Below are positions 1 through 12,199 of a stretch of DNA of 64,000 bases, one piece after another. The position numbers were made by a program, and so were the translations under genes. Each line of letters starts with the position of its first letter. Positions within the stretch are counted from its first letter, which is position 1. The notes beneath the pieces are model-generated. The model saw only the letters and a list, made by a program, of their open reading frames with translations. It was not told the DNA's origin and did not search any database. Source of the DNA: Trichoplax adhaerens. Lineage: Eukaryota > Placozoa > Uniplacotomia > Trichoplacea > Trichoplacidae. The stretch covers positions 7,310,482-7,374,481 of the forward strand of contig NW_002060947.1 of NCBI RefSeq assembly GCF_000150275.1. The letters run 5' to 3'.

Positions 1-3000
1 GTTGAGTATCGTATAAAATGACAGAATCTAAGGTAGCGACGGCGATAATCATCCGGTATGGCAAACTAATCGTTAAGAGAATTCAATAATAATATTAAGT
101 CGTACGCATGCTATTCCATCATTGGCAAGTCATGTATTACTGCATTATCTTATCGCTACTAAAAAGAGTAGTTGAGAAGAGCTTAGAGAATAATTTTATA
201 ACGTTTTATCCTAGAAAGCCGAAACCATGAATGTAAGCAAGTATTAACATAGTTATATTTAGCTGAAAGCAGCTCGATTTGTAGTTTTAGTTCAGTCCGT
301 GAATGCTATTGCGACACTTACTCAAACATTTCTTGTTCCTTTTCAGTTTCAGTATTGCCATTATCTAGTGGGAAAGTCAATAAAGATCATAAGCGACATA
401 AAGCTATTTGATCGATATTGCCAATGTAGTAATCTAACAGTATGAACACTTGAAAGTATTACCACTTGAGGCTTCCTTCATGTCTCGCTTTTCAAATAAT
501 ACAGGGCAACATCTAACGGCGATAGAGGCTTTTTGACCTGATAATAAGCACACTACGGGTCTAACAGATACCAAATTGAAAAAAAGAAAGTTGTAGTTCG
601 GTTAGCAAATCAATGCTTATTATACAAATCTTTCTAATTTATGTAGTACATTATGACATCTTAAATTTAGGCTTGCAGTTTCTCTCATACTTTGACATAG
701 AATTCCTAGTAAATATAAATGTTGTATTTTTCATATCGTCTTTGTCTTCAATCTGGCCAGCTAAAAATGAAAATAATATCTGTTAGTAGTTGCTCATACC
801 GAACAGCATAATGAGATAAAACGCGTGTATACAAGAATGTAAATTGCAGGGTGTAACTTAACAGTAATATATACATTTATCATACTCAGGAATGTCTCTA
901 TATACTTTATTTGAGTTACCTGGAACTACCATAAGCTTTCCATCAGGAGAAAAGTTAGGCCGTCTAAAGAACGTTTGTAGTGTTTCCTCATGGAATATTC
1001 TGTAATACTTGCGTTTTGTCTGTAAGTGAATATGTAGAAATAGTTTCATCTTTTATCAATATGCGTATAATAACGTAATCAGATACAAAAGTATACATCA
1101 AGACTATATCTTTTAGGCTGTTATGGTCGCCAACGCTAGCATCTATATTCTTGATCGTCCGAGATCGTATACGAGTACAAGTCAACATTAAAAAGTATAA
1201 GTTGATCAATTACATCTACATTTCATACCTCTCCATCTTTTAATGGACGAGATGAAGGCAATTTGCTGATATTATACAAAGATCGTTGTTTCTCCATTGA
1301 ATATACACGACAGCTACGATCGCTGGATAAAGTCATAAAATACTGATTTAGAGGGTCCCAAGATACTCCCTGGACATAATGTGTGTGTTCTTTTAAAATG
1401 TTTAATTTTTGGCCTATCGTGACACAATGAAATGGATTAGAATCCTGTCTATGACACCATAATTTAGAAAAAGTCAATCTAGTTATCTTCTCACATTTAT
1501 CAACATCCCATACAATGGCTGAATTGTCTACTGATCCAGAAATTAGCCTAGTTGCATCGCGTGACCATGCAATATCATAAACGTCTTCCAAGTGTCCTCT
1601 GTGATACCATAAAGCCAAAATTAGTCCATTAGTGAACATTGTATTATCAAGCTGCAAACTGATTTAGCAGCTTCCACGGTATGATGATATAATGTATATA
1701 AATGGTTACAGTATTAATGTTTCTTTGATTCATACTCATAGCATATCTGGGATAATAACCTTAAGATTTTACTGACTGTCCAGCTTTCGCGTACTTCTAA
1801 ATCCTCCGATTCAAGATAACATTTATCACTACCATAATTTTCGGCTAATTTCCAAATTATAATCGTTCCATCTAAGTTTATTTAAGATTAGAAAATGGAA
1901 ACTAAGAAGAAATTCTTCCAAGTTAATAAGTTAAATTGCCGTTATTCCTTTCTAATAAATAGAGTGAATTATTATTTGTTACGATTAATATGTATGGCTA
2001 AAAGTGTCTTACCGTCACTTCCAGAAGCCAAGAAATCCGTTGTTGAAAATCTGACGACGTTGACAGTTTTAGTATGGCGAGATAAGTTAGAAAGAAATTC
2101 TGTAGTAATGTTGCCATCTTCGTCTTGATCTACTTTCCATATCTAGACGAAAGTAAAAGTATCATTGGATTAAAACTATCGCAACGACCTGAATCTCCGT
2201 TATGGTTCCATAGTTATTCGGTTTGGGTAAGATTAATCATAATAAAGACGCATAAGAGGCAAGACTGTAGACTATCTCTACTTCAACAGACACATCCAAT
2301 TACGGGACGTTATACTCGTATGAAATTTCTTCAGAAACTGCAAGTTGCTATGGCAATCATTATAAAGATATAGTAGACAACTACCGTAGCAGTTGAATGA
2401 TGTCCATTTTGCATAGCTTTTCGCTGATAGCCGAATGCAAAACTTTGCATTGGTTTTAGAAGGTTCTTTTGATCGCAGTAGAGTGCAGGGATAATAACTA
2501 GGCTTATATACTTGAATCAATGAACCGTAACCAATGTTGCCATAACACTAGATGACTTTGTATTGGCAATTATATAAGGTTCTACAGATAGTAGATCATT
2601 ACATTGAATATTTGTGCTATAGCTGTGATATCAAGAGTTCATTGTTAGAGTATATATGGATAATACAAAGTGAATTGTATGCTAAGCGTAAGGCGCATCA
2701 AAAATAAATCATTCCAACAGGAATAGATCAGAACAATTTAGTATCGAGAATCAAACACTTCAATGCTGTCTATTTTACTTATGCATTCTTATATTCTGTT
2801 ATTACTCATGCAATAGAATCAAGCCAATTGTACATAATACACTGACAGTTGATGTGTGCTAATTCAAGAGTGGCTTTCAACTTGTATATCGATTGGATGG
2901 TGAGTAGTGAAAAAAGTTGCAGCCATGACATCACCACTGCTAGCCGGGATAGGATCTTGTTGATCAAGATGCTATTATCCCTTCCAATAGTCTTATAAAA

Positions 3001-3149
3001 ATCATTTTCCTTCCCACCATGATTACCTTAATATCTGCATCCCCTCCAGCCGATGCTAAACGCCATAAAGAATTGCTAGCTTGACTAAAATCGATACTAA
3101 AGATGGGCTCTTTACCATGCCAAGCAATTTCTGGTGTGGAAACCTTCAT
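1..3149 (-). CDS. CHAF1B: Chromatin assembly factor 1 subunit B (p60), 3' part outside window
   Basis: WD40 subunit of CAF-1, the chaperone that places H3-H4 on newly replicated DNA in the nucleus. Nine exons can be read (high to low): 3149-3027, 2142-2013, 1871-1760, 1598-1495, 1413-1229, 1019-920, 760-691, 560-about 450, and 65-1, which runs off the left edge. Phases close throughout, giving about 333 residues. The start reads [20 protein letters not shown], like the animal p60 N-terminus. Other matches are [42 protein letters not shown], the FFRR segment, [16 protein letters not shown] and [19 protein letters not shown]. The human protein has 559 residues, so the last blade and the C-terminal tail lie outside. 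The donor of the eighth exon is weak and its end is approximate. The largest intron (884 bp) follows exon 1. The identification is firm; it comes from recalled family sequence, not from a search. Confidence 0.93.
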
Positions 3150-3488
3150 GTTGTTTTCCTATCTCACATTCTTTCTGCCTTGGTTTATTTCCCGCCAAGC
3201 GCTTTTATACCCAGCCCTTACAGTACTTTACACTTTCACGAAGGAATCGAAGGACTGTAGCCAGGAGAGTACAGTATATAGTACTGTAATTTTCGGATCG
3301 TTTGGCCTAGAATACAGTTTCTATGGATTAGGGAATGACTGATGAAATGAGTCTTGTTTAGCACCCAATATTAACTGCAAGGTTGCCTTTGCGCAGTATG
3401 GTAGTATGATGCACGGTTACAGTTATAGCGTATAGTAAAATGACCAGTTAAAATAGTCAAACTATACATTTCTAATTGCGGCATAGCA
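3150..3488. other. CHAF1B upstream sequence
   Basis: This stretch should hold the CHAF1B promoter. It contains only short chance reading frames, and I recognise no TATA box or other element. Confidence 0.35.
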
Positions 3489-4568
3489 AGCCTGTAAAAT
3501 GGCTGAAAGAAGTGTTGCTATACTGCAGTATTGCCTTCATGAATTAAATGATATCTTTCAAATTTGAAGAAGTCTGCTTTAAATTGAGCTCAAATTTCTC
3601 GCAGACAGATCAGTATTACAGAGGCGTAGAGAACCCTGTAGAATGGTTTGCTATACTGCAGTATTGCCTTCATGAATTAAATGATATCTTTCAAATTTGC
3701 AGAAGTCTGCTTTAAATTGAGCTCAAATTTCTCGCAGACAGATCAGTATTACAGAGGCGTAGCGAGCCCTGCAGAATGGCTTGCTATACTGCAGTATTGC
3801 CTTCATGAATTAAATGATATCTTTCAAATTTGCAGAAGTCTGCTTTAAATTGAGCTCAAATTTCTCGCAGACAGATCAGTATTACAGAGGCGTAGCGAGC
3901 ACTGTAGAATGGTTTGCTATACTACAGTATTGCCTTCATTAATTAAATGATATCTTTCAAATTTGCAGAAGTCTGCTTTAAATTGAGCTCAAATTTCTCG
4001 CAGACAGATCAGTATTACAGAGGCGTAGCGAGCACTGTAGAATGATTTGCTATACTGCAGTATTACCTTCATTAATTAAATGATATCTTTCAAATTTGAA
4101 GACGTTTGCTTATAATTGAGCCCAAAATTCACGCAGACAGATCAGTATCACAGAGGCGTAGCGAGCCCTGTAAAATGGTTAAAAGATATTCAGCTATACT
4201 GCACTATTGCCTTCATTAATTAAATGATATCTTTCAAATTTGAAGAAGTCTACTTTAAATTGAGCTCAAATTCTACTCAGACAGATCAGTACAACCTTAA
4301 GAGTACATGTTATATAAGATCGTTGTTACAAAGGCGTAGCGAGCCCTGTAGAATGGTTAAAAGATATTCAGCTATACTGCAGTATTGCCTTCATTAATTA
4401 AATGATATCTTTCAAATTTGAAGAAGTCTGCTTTAAATTGAGCTCAAATTCTACTCAGACAGATCAGTACAACCTTGAGTACATGTTATATAAGATCGTT
4501 GTTACAAAGGCGTAGCGAGCCCTGTAGAATGGTTAAAAGATATTCAGCTATACTACAGTATTGCCTTA
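3489..4568. repeat. 133-bp tandem repeat array with longer variant units
   Basis: About eight head-to-tail units. The shared marker TTGCCTTCAT (one copy mutated) recurs at 3531, 3664, 3797, 3930 and 4063, an exact 133-bp period. It then recurs at 4207, 4385 and about 4561, at 144, 178 and 176 bp. The longer units carry an extra segment containing GTACATGTTATATAAGATCG and a segment reading TTAAAAGATATTCA. Internal units are nearly identical, so the array was spread or homogenised recently. There is no coding potential. Confidence 0.93.
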
Positions 4569-5125
4569 TTATTGTCATCATGTAGTACTTAACATATACA
4601 ACATACAACTTGCATATTCCTACCTGTAAGCATATTGAATGAAAATTAAATTTCCAATAGTAAAGAATAGTTCAAAATTGTCAATCATGCATTGTGTTTC
4701 CAAGCTTAGTTGTTAACGTTGGCACAAGGGACTTTGATACACTTCACTTAGTACACGTGTCTTTTTATAGCTTTATTTTCCGATACAAAGTAATCCTTAT
4801 ACTGTAATTAGGTATATCATTACTCTACATCTTGGCTGATTGTATATACTTTTAAAAGTAGTAATCAATGGAAATTAAAACTGCTAGCAAGCGCTTCACA
4901 AAATATCTTAGATTGGAGGATACTGTTATGTAGATATACTATGATTAACAGATTTAATAGACTTGTAATAGCATAAGATAATACAGCTTGCAATAATACT
5001 GGCAATGGGAACAAGTAAGCCTTAATTAACAGCGCTTCGTAAGGTAAATATGAAAATATTGCCCGTAGAAGTACCATATTATAATTATGCATGAAATAGA
5101 CTCGAAGGAGGGCATCCAGATAGAT
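4569..5125. other. Intergenic, 3' side of PAICS
   Basis: AT-rich sequence with no recognisable gene. On the minus strand an AATAAA hexamer lies at 4772-4777, about 350 bp past the PAICS stop, and could be its polyadenylation signal. This is a weak inference. Confidence 0.3.
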
Positions 5126-6779
5126 TTAAATCGAATTTGTGTCGGCCTTCTTTATGTGTAGCCATCTCTTTAATCGCCTACCGCGAATGCATCCCCACAC
5201 AAGATGATTGCTGATAGCCAATATCTGACCAGCCATTAAGGCTGCTCCATCTGTATTCAATGAGGTACAACAACCTAATCCACTGGGTAAAGTTAGCGAC
5301 GACCAAATGTCATCATGATGCCCTATCGGAGGGCAATTGATAACAGGGATAGTTGTATTTCCAGCCATGACAGGACCTAAGCCGTTGCTGCGGCCTGCTA
5401 CAGCGATGAATACAGTTGGTATTTCAGTGCTTTCATAGCTAGCTAAAATACTGAGCAGTTCTTCGGTACTTTTGTGAGCTGAACTCACTCGAAGTTGATA
5501 ATCAATGTGCATCTCACGTAGAGTAGTTGCAATCTTCATGCAATGTTCTCGATCGCTTTCTGATCCCATGATGATCATAACTTTGCACGATGGACTTTTC
5601 ATCAATTGGTCAATTTTCTTCGCTACCCATGCATAATTGCCACGAATTTCTTCCATGGCTTGATCGGTAACTTGTTTTAGATCCCGATAAGCTTGTTTAT
5701 CCTTTTGCAATCGTTTATCTCCGCTAGGCCATAATCTCCAGGAATCATTATCGATCACATCTGCAAGCAGCAATGTACCCGATGCTGAAACACCAAATTC
5801 AACCTGCGATGCAATATTTTGTCAAATATCAAGTCGGTTAATCATTTTGCTGCAGCTAGCGTATACCGATTAAAAATAAAGTATATTACAAAGTTAAAAT
5901 TTATTACATTTGTAGAAAATACAGTAGAAACTTGGAGTAATTACTTAATCTTTTAGAGTCTGAAATAGGAGGACTGCACTATTAAACTTATATCTTAAAT
6001 ACCAAAATCGATCAATATAACAAGTTATATCAAGGCTCACCTTTAAATCAATCAAATTGCAATTTAATGTAGACCAAGCTCTTTCTAGAATCTCAAAAGT
6101 GGCAAGGGCTACTTTGGACATGATATCTATTTCATCTTTACCAATAACGACTTTGCCAGCAGTTAATTTCATATGAAGAATTTGCTCAATACTCACTAAT
6201 GGGTCATGTTGAGCATCATCTTTGTAAAAGAATTCTAATTTTAGAGGTGAAAATCGATAGCCTTCTTTCACACCTTGATGCCTCTTCAGGAATGATCCTG
6301 TAGCTATCCTTCGTACTACTACCTCTAAGGGAATCATATTGCAGAAAATTGCTACAAATGAATTCTCATCATAGTGATAGCGATAATGAGTAGGAACGTC
6401 ACAGTATTGTAGTAAATCAAATACGCCACATGTCGTCGCAGTACTATATTTGCCTTTAAAACTCATTTCATGAGCTCGTTGGCCATCAAAAGCAGTTATG
6501 GCGTCTTTTGAACGTAATACTACTAAATTGCAACTGGTAGGATCATCGATAGCAAAGACAACCTTAGTTTTCCCTTCGATGATTTTTCTACCAATTTTGA
6601 TTTCTTTTTTGGCACAAGTATCTAGAGCAGATGAAAAGTTTTCTCATGAAGGCAGCTATGGTTCATGTACTGACGAGTATTTGTTGATGTAATCTATACC
6701 AATAATTTACGCTTAGCTATCCTATATCTAATTCAAGATAAAACATATCCTTGAATTTCTTACCTGTATCTGAACTCAT
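5126..6779 (-). CDS. PAICS: Bifunctional SAICAR synthetase / AIR carboxylase
   Basis: Catalyses steps 6 and 7 of de novo purine synthesis in the cytosol: carboxylation of AIR to CAIR, then ATP-dependent ligation of aspartate to give SAICAR. Three exons: 6779-6764 (16 nt, MSSDT plus one base), 6621-6041 and 5803-5126. Phases close to 424 residues; human PAICS has 425. The N-terminal synthetase domain shows EGKTKVVF, ITAFDGQRAHEM, RRIATGSFLKRHQGVKEGY and KDDAQHDP. The linker reads LLLADVIDNDSWRLWPSGDK. The C-terminal carboxylase domain shows IIMGSESD, SSAHKSTEE and IAVAGRSNGLGPVMAGNT, as in the animal, CO2-using enzyme. The second exon has no in-frame ATG ahead of the domain and a stop lies upstream, so a separate start exon is required; ATGAGTTCAGATACAG followed by GTAAGA fits. 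It diverges from PPAT across 2.1 kb. Confidence 0.95.
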
Positions 6780-8902
6780 CACGTCTACTGGACGATTTAA
6801 TCTATTTCACACTCTCGAACTTCTTTTCTCTGTCTGCTCTCAATACAGTCTAGAACAGGTATAGAAGGGCCTAACTGATCTTTGCAAGACTCTAAATATT
6901 ATTCTCACTTTGGGCTTAAACGTTCTTTCCAACTACGCTCGGTAAAATTATTACGTTAGTAGTTACACCAATATTTATGTACTTTTTGCATGACAAGCTA
7001 TGATGACTTTGCTGCTTAATTAAATGCGTGTTGGTATCTGTTAGCTTAAATTAAAAACGAGAATATTGTGTACGCAAAGTAAAATTCTTAACACCAAGTA
7101 ATGTCATTGTCAAGTTGAATATTATTATCACTAATTGTAATTAATAAATGACACAAGGCGGTGCCTTTTGAAATCTATCGCCTATTTCGTGCAATTTACT
7201 TTTACTGATCATTTATTGGGATATTAGAGAAATATTTGATATAGCAGCCAGTTTTTTACAGCTTAATACAGTGCAACAGTAGCACACATATCATCAACAA
7301 TTCACGAAGCTCTCTATCGAAATACTATACTTATAAATGATGGAACTAGACGGCATTTGTAGTTTGCATATTTATTTATTTACAACAATAATTGGTTACT
7401 ACGCTCCTTTATTTGATTGAATTTAATTCAGAGCAATTACCTAAATTATACTAGGCTTAGCAGTTACTGATTTCTTACTAGCTTTCCCAGAAGGACTGAG
7501 AATAAAATACTATTGTTTTGCAAGCGAATAAAATAGAAGAAAAACTTGGATATGATTCTCAGCTAAAAGTGTGTAACTAATCTGCACTACGAAGGATTTT
7601 ATGATAGCATTTATTAGCTAAAATTTCAATCAGTGACTTCTAACTATTACTATTAGTAGACTATTAAAAATAATAAAATAATTCGCCATTGCCTATTAAG
7701 TATGATTAAGGGCTCAGCAAAAGCATGCATTCGGAAATATATAAGAATAAGAAAAATATGCGTAAGAATATCATAGACTCATGATTGGTATAGATGAAAA
7801 AAGTATATATATTCAATAAGGTGTCGATATATCCCGCATTGCATCTATTCGTCATTCACACCTTGGATATATATTATTTGAGCTAACACCTTCACGGATT
7901 TTGAGCATTAGTCCCTTTTCGTAAAAGCCTTATTTACTGGAGCTACATTACAATATCAATCTATACTCTCCTATACATGTTTACTATCGAACATAATAAA
8001 AGTTTTGTATATGGCGATATAAGGCAATCAATTAGATTCTGTGAGGGTTTATAATTACCAGGGAGAGTTAAAACCATCTCGATAGGACCGTTTACTAATT
8101 ACCCCCTCCCCCAAAAATGTCCTTTGTAAAGCATCGCTCATGAAGTTAAGGAAGCATGAGAGAGCAGCAATAGGTATTATTTTGATTGTCACTATAAAAT
8201 ATTATTAGTATAAGATTTTTAAGTCTTACAGCATCGATGCATTGTAACTTTGCTATCACCTATTTCGATTCTGTATAGAGCCATCATCAATTTTTTTACC
8301 ATTAATTATAAGTAACTATTTCATCATATTTCGCGATATTGTTTACCTACTTGACAGATACTACACCACATTAAGTCAGAGAAAAAGGACGGATTCGTTG
8401 GCTAAAAAAGGATAAATCGTATTAACTGTAAACTTAGATTTGTCTTTTGGAGAATTCGTTTTCCTAACGTGAGTGCACATAGAAATCTAATATTCTCAAA
8501 GTAATTGTATGTGAATATCGTAGTTTTTGTTCATTGAAGTGAATTACTACATAGCTAGATTGAAAAGTAATGGCTGCCATTAGAGAAGATTAGTCCACTA
8601 TCAAAATCATACTATTTAGTCAATGTATTATAGTTTACTGTAAACTAGAAAAGGAAACTGCAGCCTTCAGAAAGAGATTAGATTCATTATAAAAATAAAG
8701 ATTTTATTACATCATGGATCAGCTAATCATCAATTACGGAATATGAGTATGGTGAATGATTAATTAAGAAAATACAACCTTGTAATAGTGTTATATAATT
8801 ATGAAATACTACTTAAAATGCTATACTTCTTTAACGTTTTATATTACTATATTATATAATAATAGATAGTTTGATGGATTAATTTCAGGATTTATAATAG
8901 AT
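6780..8902. promoter_or_regulatory. Shared divergent spacer between PAICS and PPAT
   Basis: A 2.1-kb gene-free spacer between the start codons of two divergently transcribed purine genes, so it should contain both promoters. It is AT-rich except for the motif CCCCCTCCCCC at 8102-8112, a possible Sp/KLF-type or MAZ-type site. A good 3' splice site (TTAATTTCAG, ending 8888) lies 14 bases before the PPAT ATG. Part of the spacer may therefore be a PPAT leader intron, with transcription starting closer to PAICS. That is inference; no transcript data are available. Confidence 0.55.
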
Positions 8903-10993
8903 ATGGAATTACACGAGGCTTGCGGTGTATTTGGTGTATTAGCCAAAGAGCCTTGCGTAAAAATTGCTGAAGTAATATATCATGGACTAATTGGGCTACA
9001 ACACAGGTAATGGAATTACTTTATTTCTCAAATTTAAACTAATGCCTGAAATTAATAAACTATTTATGTAAATAATTAGATTGCAGATTTTGCTAGCATT
9101 GACAGGATGCTTTCTTCGACAATAGATAGTTATGTCATTTAGTATCTGCGTGTATACAAACGGCTAAGCTAGAAAGAATAATTCATAAATTACATAGGAT
9201 TATCTTATATTGCTAATGCTTATAGGGGTCAAGAGAGTGCGGGAATGATTATTAGTGACGGCACAACCATGAAAGAAATCAAAGGAATGGGTTTGGTAAG
9301 TCATATTATGACTGATGAAATGATGGATCGACTGTCTGGAGGGAAGCTAGGAATTGGACATACACGTTATTCCACGCAAGGTGCTTCAGATCTAGCTAAT
9401 TGTCAGCCAATATCTACGGAGACATTTAGGGGCAGAATTGCTCTTGCTCATAATGGGCAACTGATCAATAAAGATCATTTGAGGAATCAATTATTATCGC
9501 AAGATATTAAATTAACCACAGAGAGCGATAGTGAAATTATACTGAAAATATTAGCTGCCATTATGCTGAAATATAGCAATTACGATCCAGAATCAGCTGA
9601 TTGGATGAAAGTTATTGAAGAATTTATGAACCAAAGTGTCTTGTCTTATTCTTTCATCATGATGACCCGTGATCGTTTATATGGAGTTCGAGATCCTTAT
9701 GGAAATAGGCCACTTTGTATTGGAAGATTCCATGCTGAAGGTGATACTACTAGAACGATGGGGTGGATTTTATCATCGGAATCTTCACCATTTCTCTCCA
9801 TTTCAGCCAAACTATGGCGAGAAGTTCAACCAGGTGAAATTGTGTGCTTACATCTAAGTGATAATGGCGACGAGAACTTGATATCTCATCCAAATCAAAA
9901 TTGTACGAATAAGTTAGCATCGTGCCTTTTTGAATATGTATATTTTTCAAGATCTGACACTATTTTGGAAAATCAAATGGTCTATTCTGTCCGATTTCGA
10001 TGTGGTCAGTTACTCGCTATAAAAGCTCCAGTTTATAACGCTGACTTGGTTAGTTGCATCCCCAACTCTTCTACACCAGCTGCTCTAGGCTATTCCATAC
10101 AGTCTACAATTCCCTATGTACAAGTTTTGATCAGAAATACGTATGTTGGTCGAACTTTTATCCAGCCAAATCATCAAACCAGACAATCCAGCATTAAAAG
10201 AAAATTTGGGCTATTAACGGAGAATATTTTGGGGAAGAAAATAATCCTGATTGATGATTCGATAGTTCGTGGTAATACGATTATTCCATTAATTCAAGCA
10301 TTAAAATCAGCAGGTGCTAAAGAGGTGAGACAGAATAATAAGCTACGATTTAAAAATTTTGCAATGTTAGTTACATTAATCTACAAAATTATTGTAGAAT
10401 TTTGAAGACTTTTCTAGACATGTCGTATTATATAGGCTATATCTTGTCTAGCAAGTCAAAGCAGTCACAAAGTATAAGATGTTTAAACTTTACAATTGAT
10501 TCGATATCTAAATTTAAAATAACACAGATCCATATTCGTGTTGCTTCTCCACCAGTCCGCCATCCTTGCTTTATGGGTATCGACATTCCTACTCAGGATG
10601 AATTAATTGCTAATAAAGTTGCTAGCTTGACTCAACTGGCTAAAAAACTCGATGCCGATAGCGTAGAATATCTCTCATACCAAGACTTATTGCTAGCAGT
10701 GCAAAACGGTCAGCATTCTAAAGGCGAAATGTAGATACTTTATTACTTTAAGTGAGTAGTCAGTGAGCTGGCAAATAGGTAGTGATACTGAGTATGCCTA
10801 CGAATATGCTACAATAACCAGCGTACTTTACTTTAATACTTGAGTTAGAGTTACATTTTAGAATTACACATTACTATTAGATATGTACTTTACTGATTGC
10901 TTTATCATCAAAGGTATTGGAGATAATAGTCACAGGCGCGGATATTGCAGTGCCTGCTTTACTGGAGAATATCCCGTATCCTTGGATTGGTGA
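8903..10993 (+). CDS. PPAT: Amidophosphoribosyltransferase (glutamine PRPP amidotransferase)
   Basis: Committed step of purine synthesis: glutamine plus PRPP gives phosphoribosylamine, in the cytosol. Exons: 8903-9006, 9226-10324, 10528-about 10708 and about 10914-10993, roughly 487 residues (human 517). The protein begins MELHEACGVFG: Cys7 is the predicted N-terminal nucleophile after removal of a six-residue propeptide. Ntn-hydrolase motifs are GLIGLQHRGQESAG, LGIGHTRYSTQG, AHNGQL and RDPYGNRPLCIGR. The PRPP loop is LIDDSIVRGNT. The Fe-S ligand positions of the family are met by FRCGQ, HPCFMG and, only in the last exon, YCSACFTGEYP. Exon 3 read through stops at 10732-10734, so the last junction (GTCAGC donor, AAAG acceptor) is the weak point. 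That exon ends VSLDW, like the human VELEW terminus. Confidence 0.93.
10914..10993 (+). CDS. PPAT: Predicted last exon of PPAT carrying two Fe-S cluster cysteines
   Basis: An 80-nt segment reads GIGDNSHRRGYCSACFTG, then EYPVSLDW and TGA, when joined after the NG codons near 10708. The CxxC pair matches the last two cluster ligands of PPAT from bacteria to human, and the end matches the animal C-terminus. Phase closes with the proposed donor at 10709. The conserved residues are clear; the exact exon edges are inferred. Confidence 0.75.
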
Positions 10994-12199
10994 AAATGGA
11001 GATGCTACTTTTAAGATAAGCAACTAGTCGATGGCAAGAATAATAGTCTGGCTGAATGATTTTTAATGGGACTCTAACTGTGATTGGAATACAACGAGTC
11101 TTTTCGATGTAGCTAGGTATAGCAATATTAATTAAAAGTATAATATGCTCAAAAGACGCCGTTTTACCGTTCTTCTTCCAGCCAGAACAGTCACATTTTC
11201 CCTTAATTTATCGCAACAGTGATATATAACCCTCATATACGTTAGAGTTAAGTTATATTAATATACGAGATTAATTCCTACTGGTAACATTGCAATCTTA
11301 ATTCCATGCATTGGTACGTAAAGGGTATTTATTGAATTGATATATTGGCTATTGTCTGATGGTTTTTATTACTGTTTCGTGCTTGATCGATGATATGATG
11401 ATGCTTGATTGTTAATCTGCTAATGATTTGAAAATATGGTTTTAATAATGTAAGTAACAGTATAACCATTACAAATGCAAAGCCCTACTTCAAGGTATCA
11501 AGATATGTAATTGAAAACGCTTACAATAGAAGTGATGCTATATCATAATAACTTTATATCTGTAGATATCGCTATTAATAATTATCGATTGTAGGTCAAT
11601 GTTTCAACCTGTAAAGAATGCCAAAATGGCTTTTTTTTAAGCAAATATGCATAAACCAAATTTCGATATGATTGATACGCGTTCGTAGGATTTTTTGCAT
11701 GAATTAACACTGAATTTATTATGTTACTTTATAGCATCGCATATTAAGGACTATAAATTGATATTTTAAGATTTAGATATTGCTTCAGAATATATTAGAT
11801 TAACTAAAAAAAGTTCCTACGCTTAGATTACAAAGGGACTATGTAAATACTGAAAGTGTTTGTGAAATATGTACAGCATTTAAAATTTGCTAATACCAGT
11901 ATGTATATCGATAAGAATAAATGTCAGATGCAATTAGTAGGTACAATTGTACGATAAATATATGTCACGGGCGATACATATTGTACAATTTGTAAAATTC
12001 AAATAAATTATAATATTCCATATAGGCATTAGTACCGTATGTCCTAGTACATTTCTTAAGAAAAAAGGCTAAATTTTGTTATCGTACGGCGTTAGCAAGA
12101 ATAATATATTAGCTGGTCATATCTGCTCACTATTGCCGTGTCTTTTATAATACAGTACATACATTAAATCATTCAATAGCTTCCAAGAAAATTAAGTAA
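10994..12199. other. Intergenic, between convergent PPAT and BCS1L
   Basis: About 1.2 kb of AT-rich sequence between the 3' ends of two convergent genes. No reading frame or repeat stands out. Confidence 0.4.

Noticed and set aside
5804-6040. Continuation of PAICS reading frame through 5945-6040
   Set aside because: The frame stays open past the GTGAGC donor, but the protein loses similarity exactly there and resumes at 5803, so this is intron.
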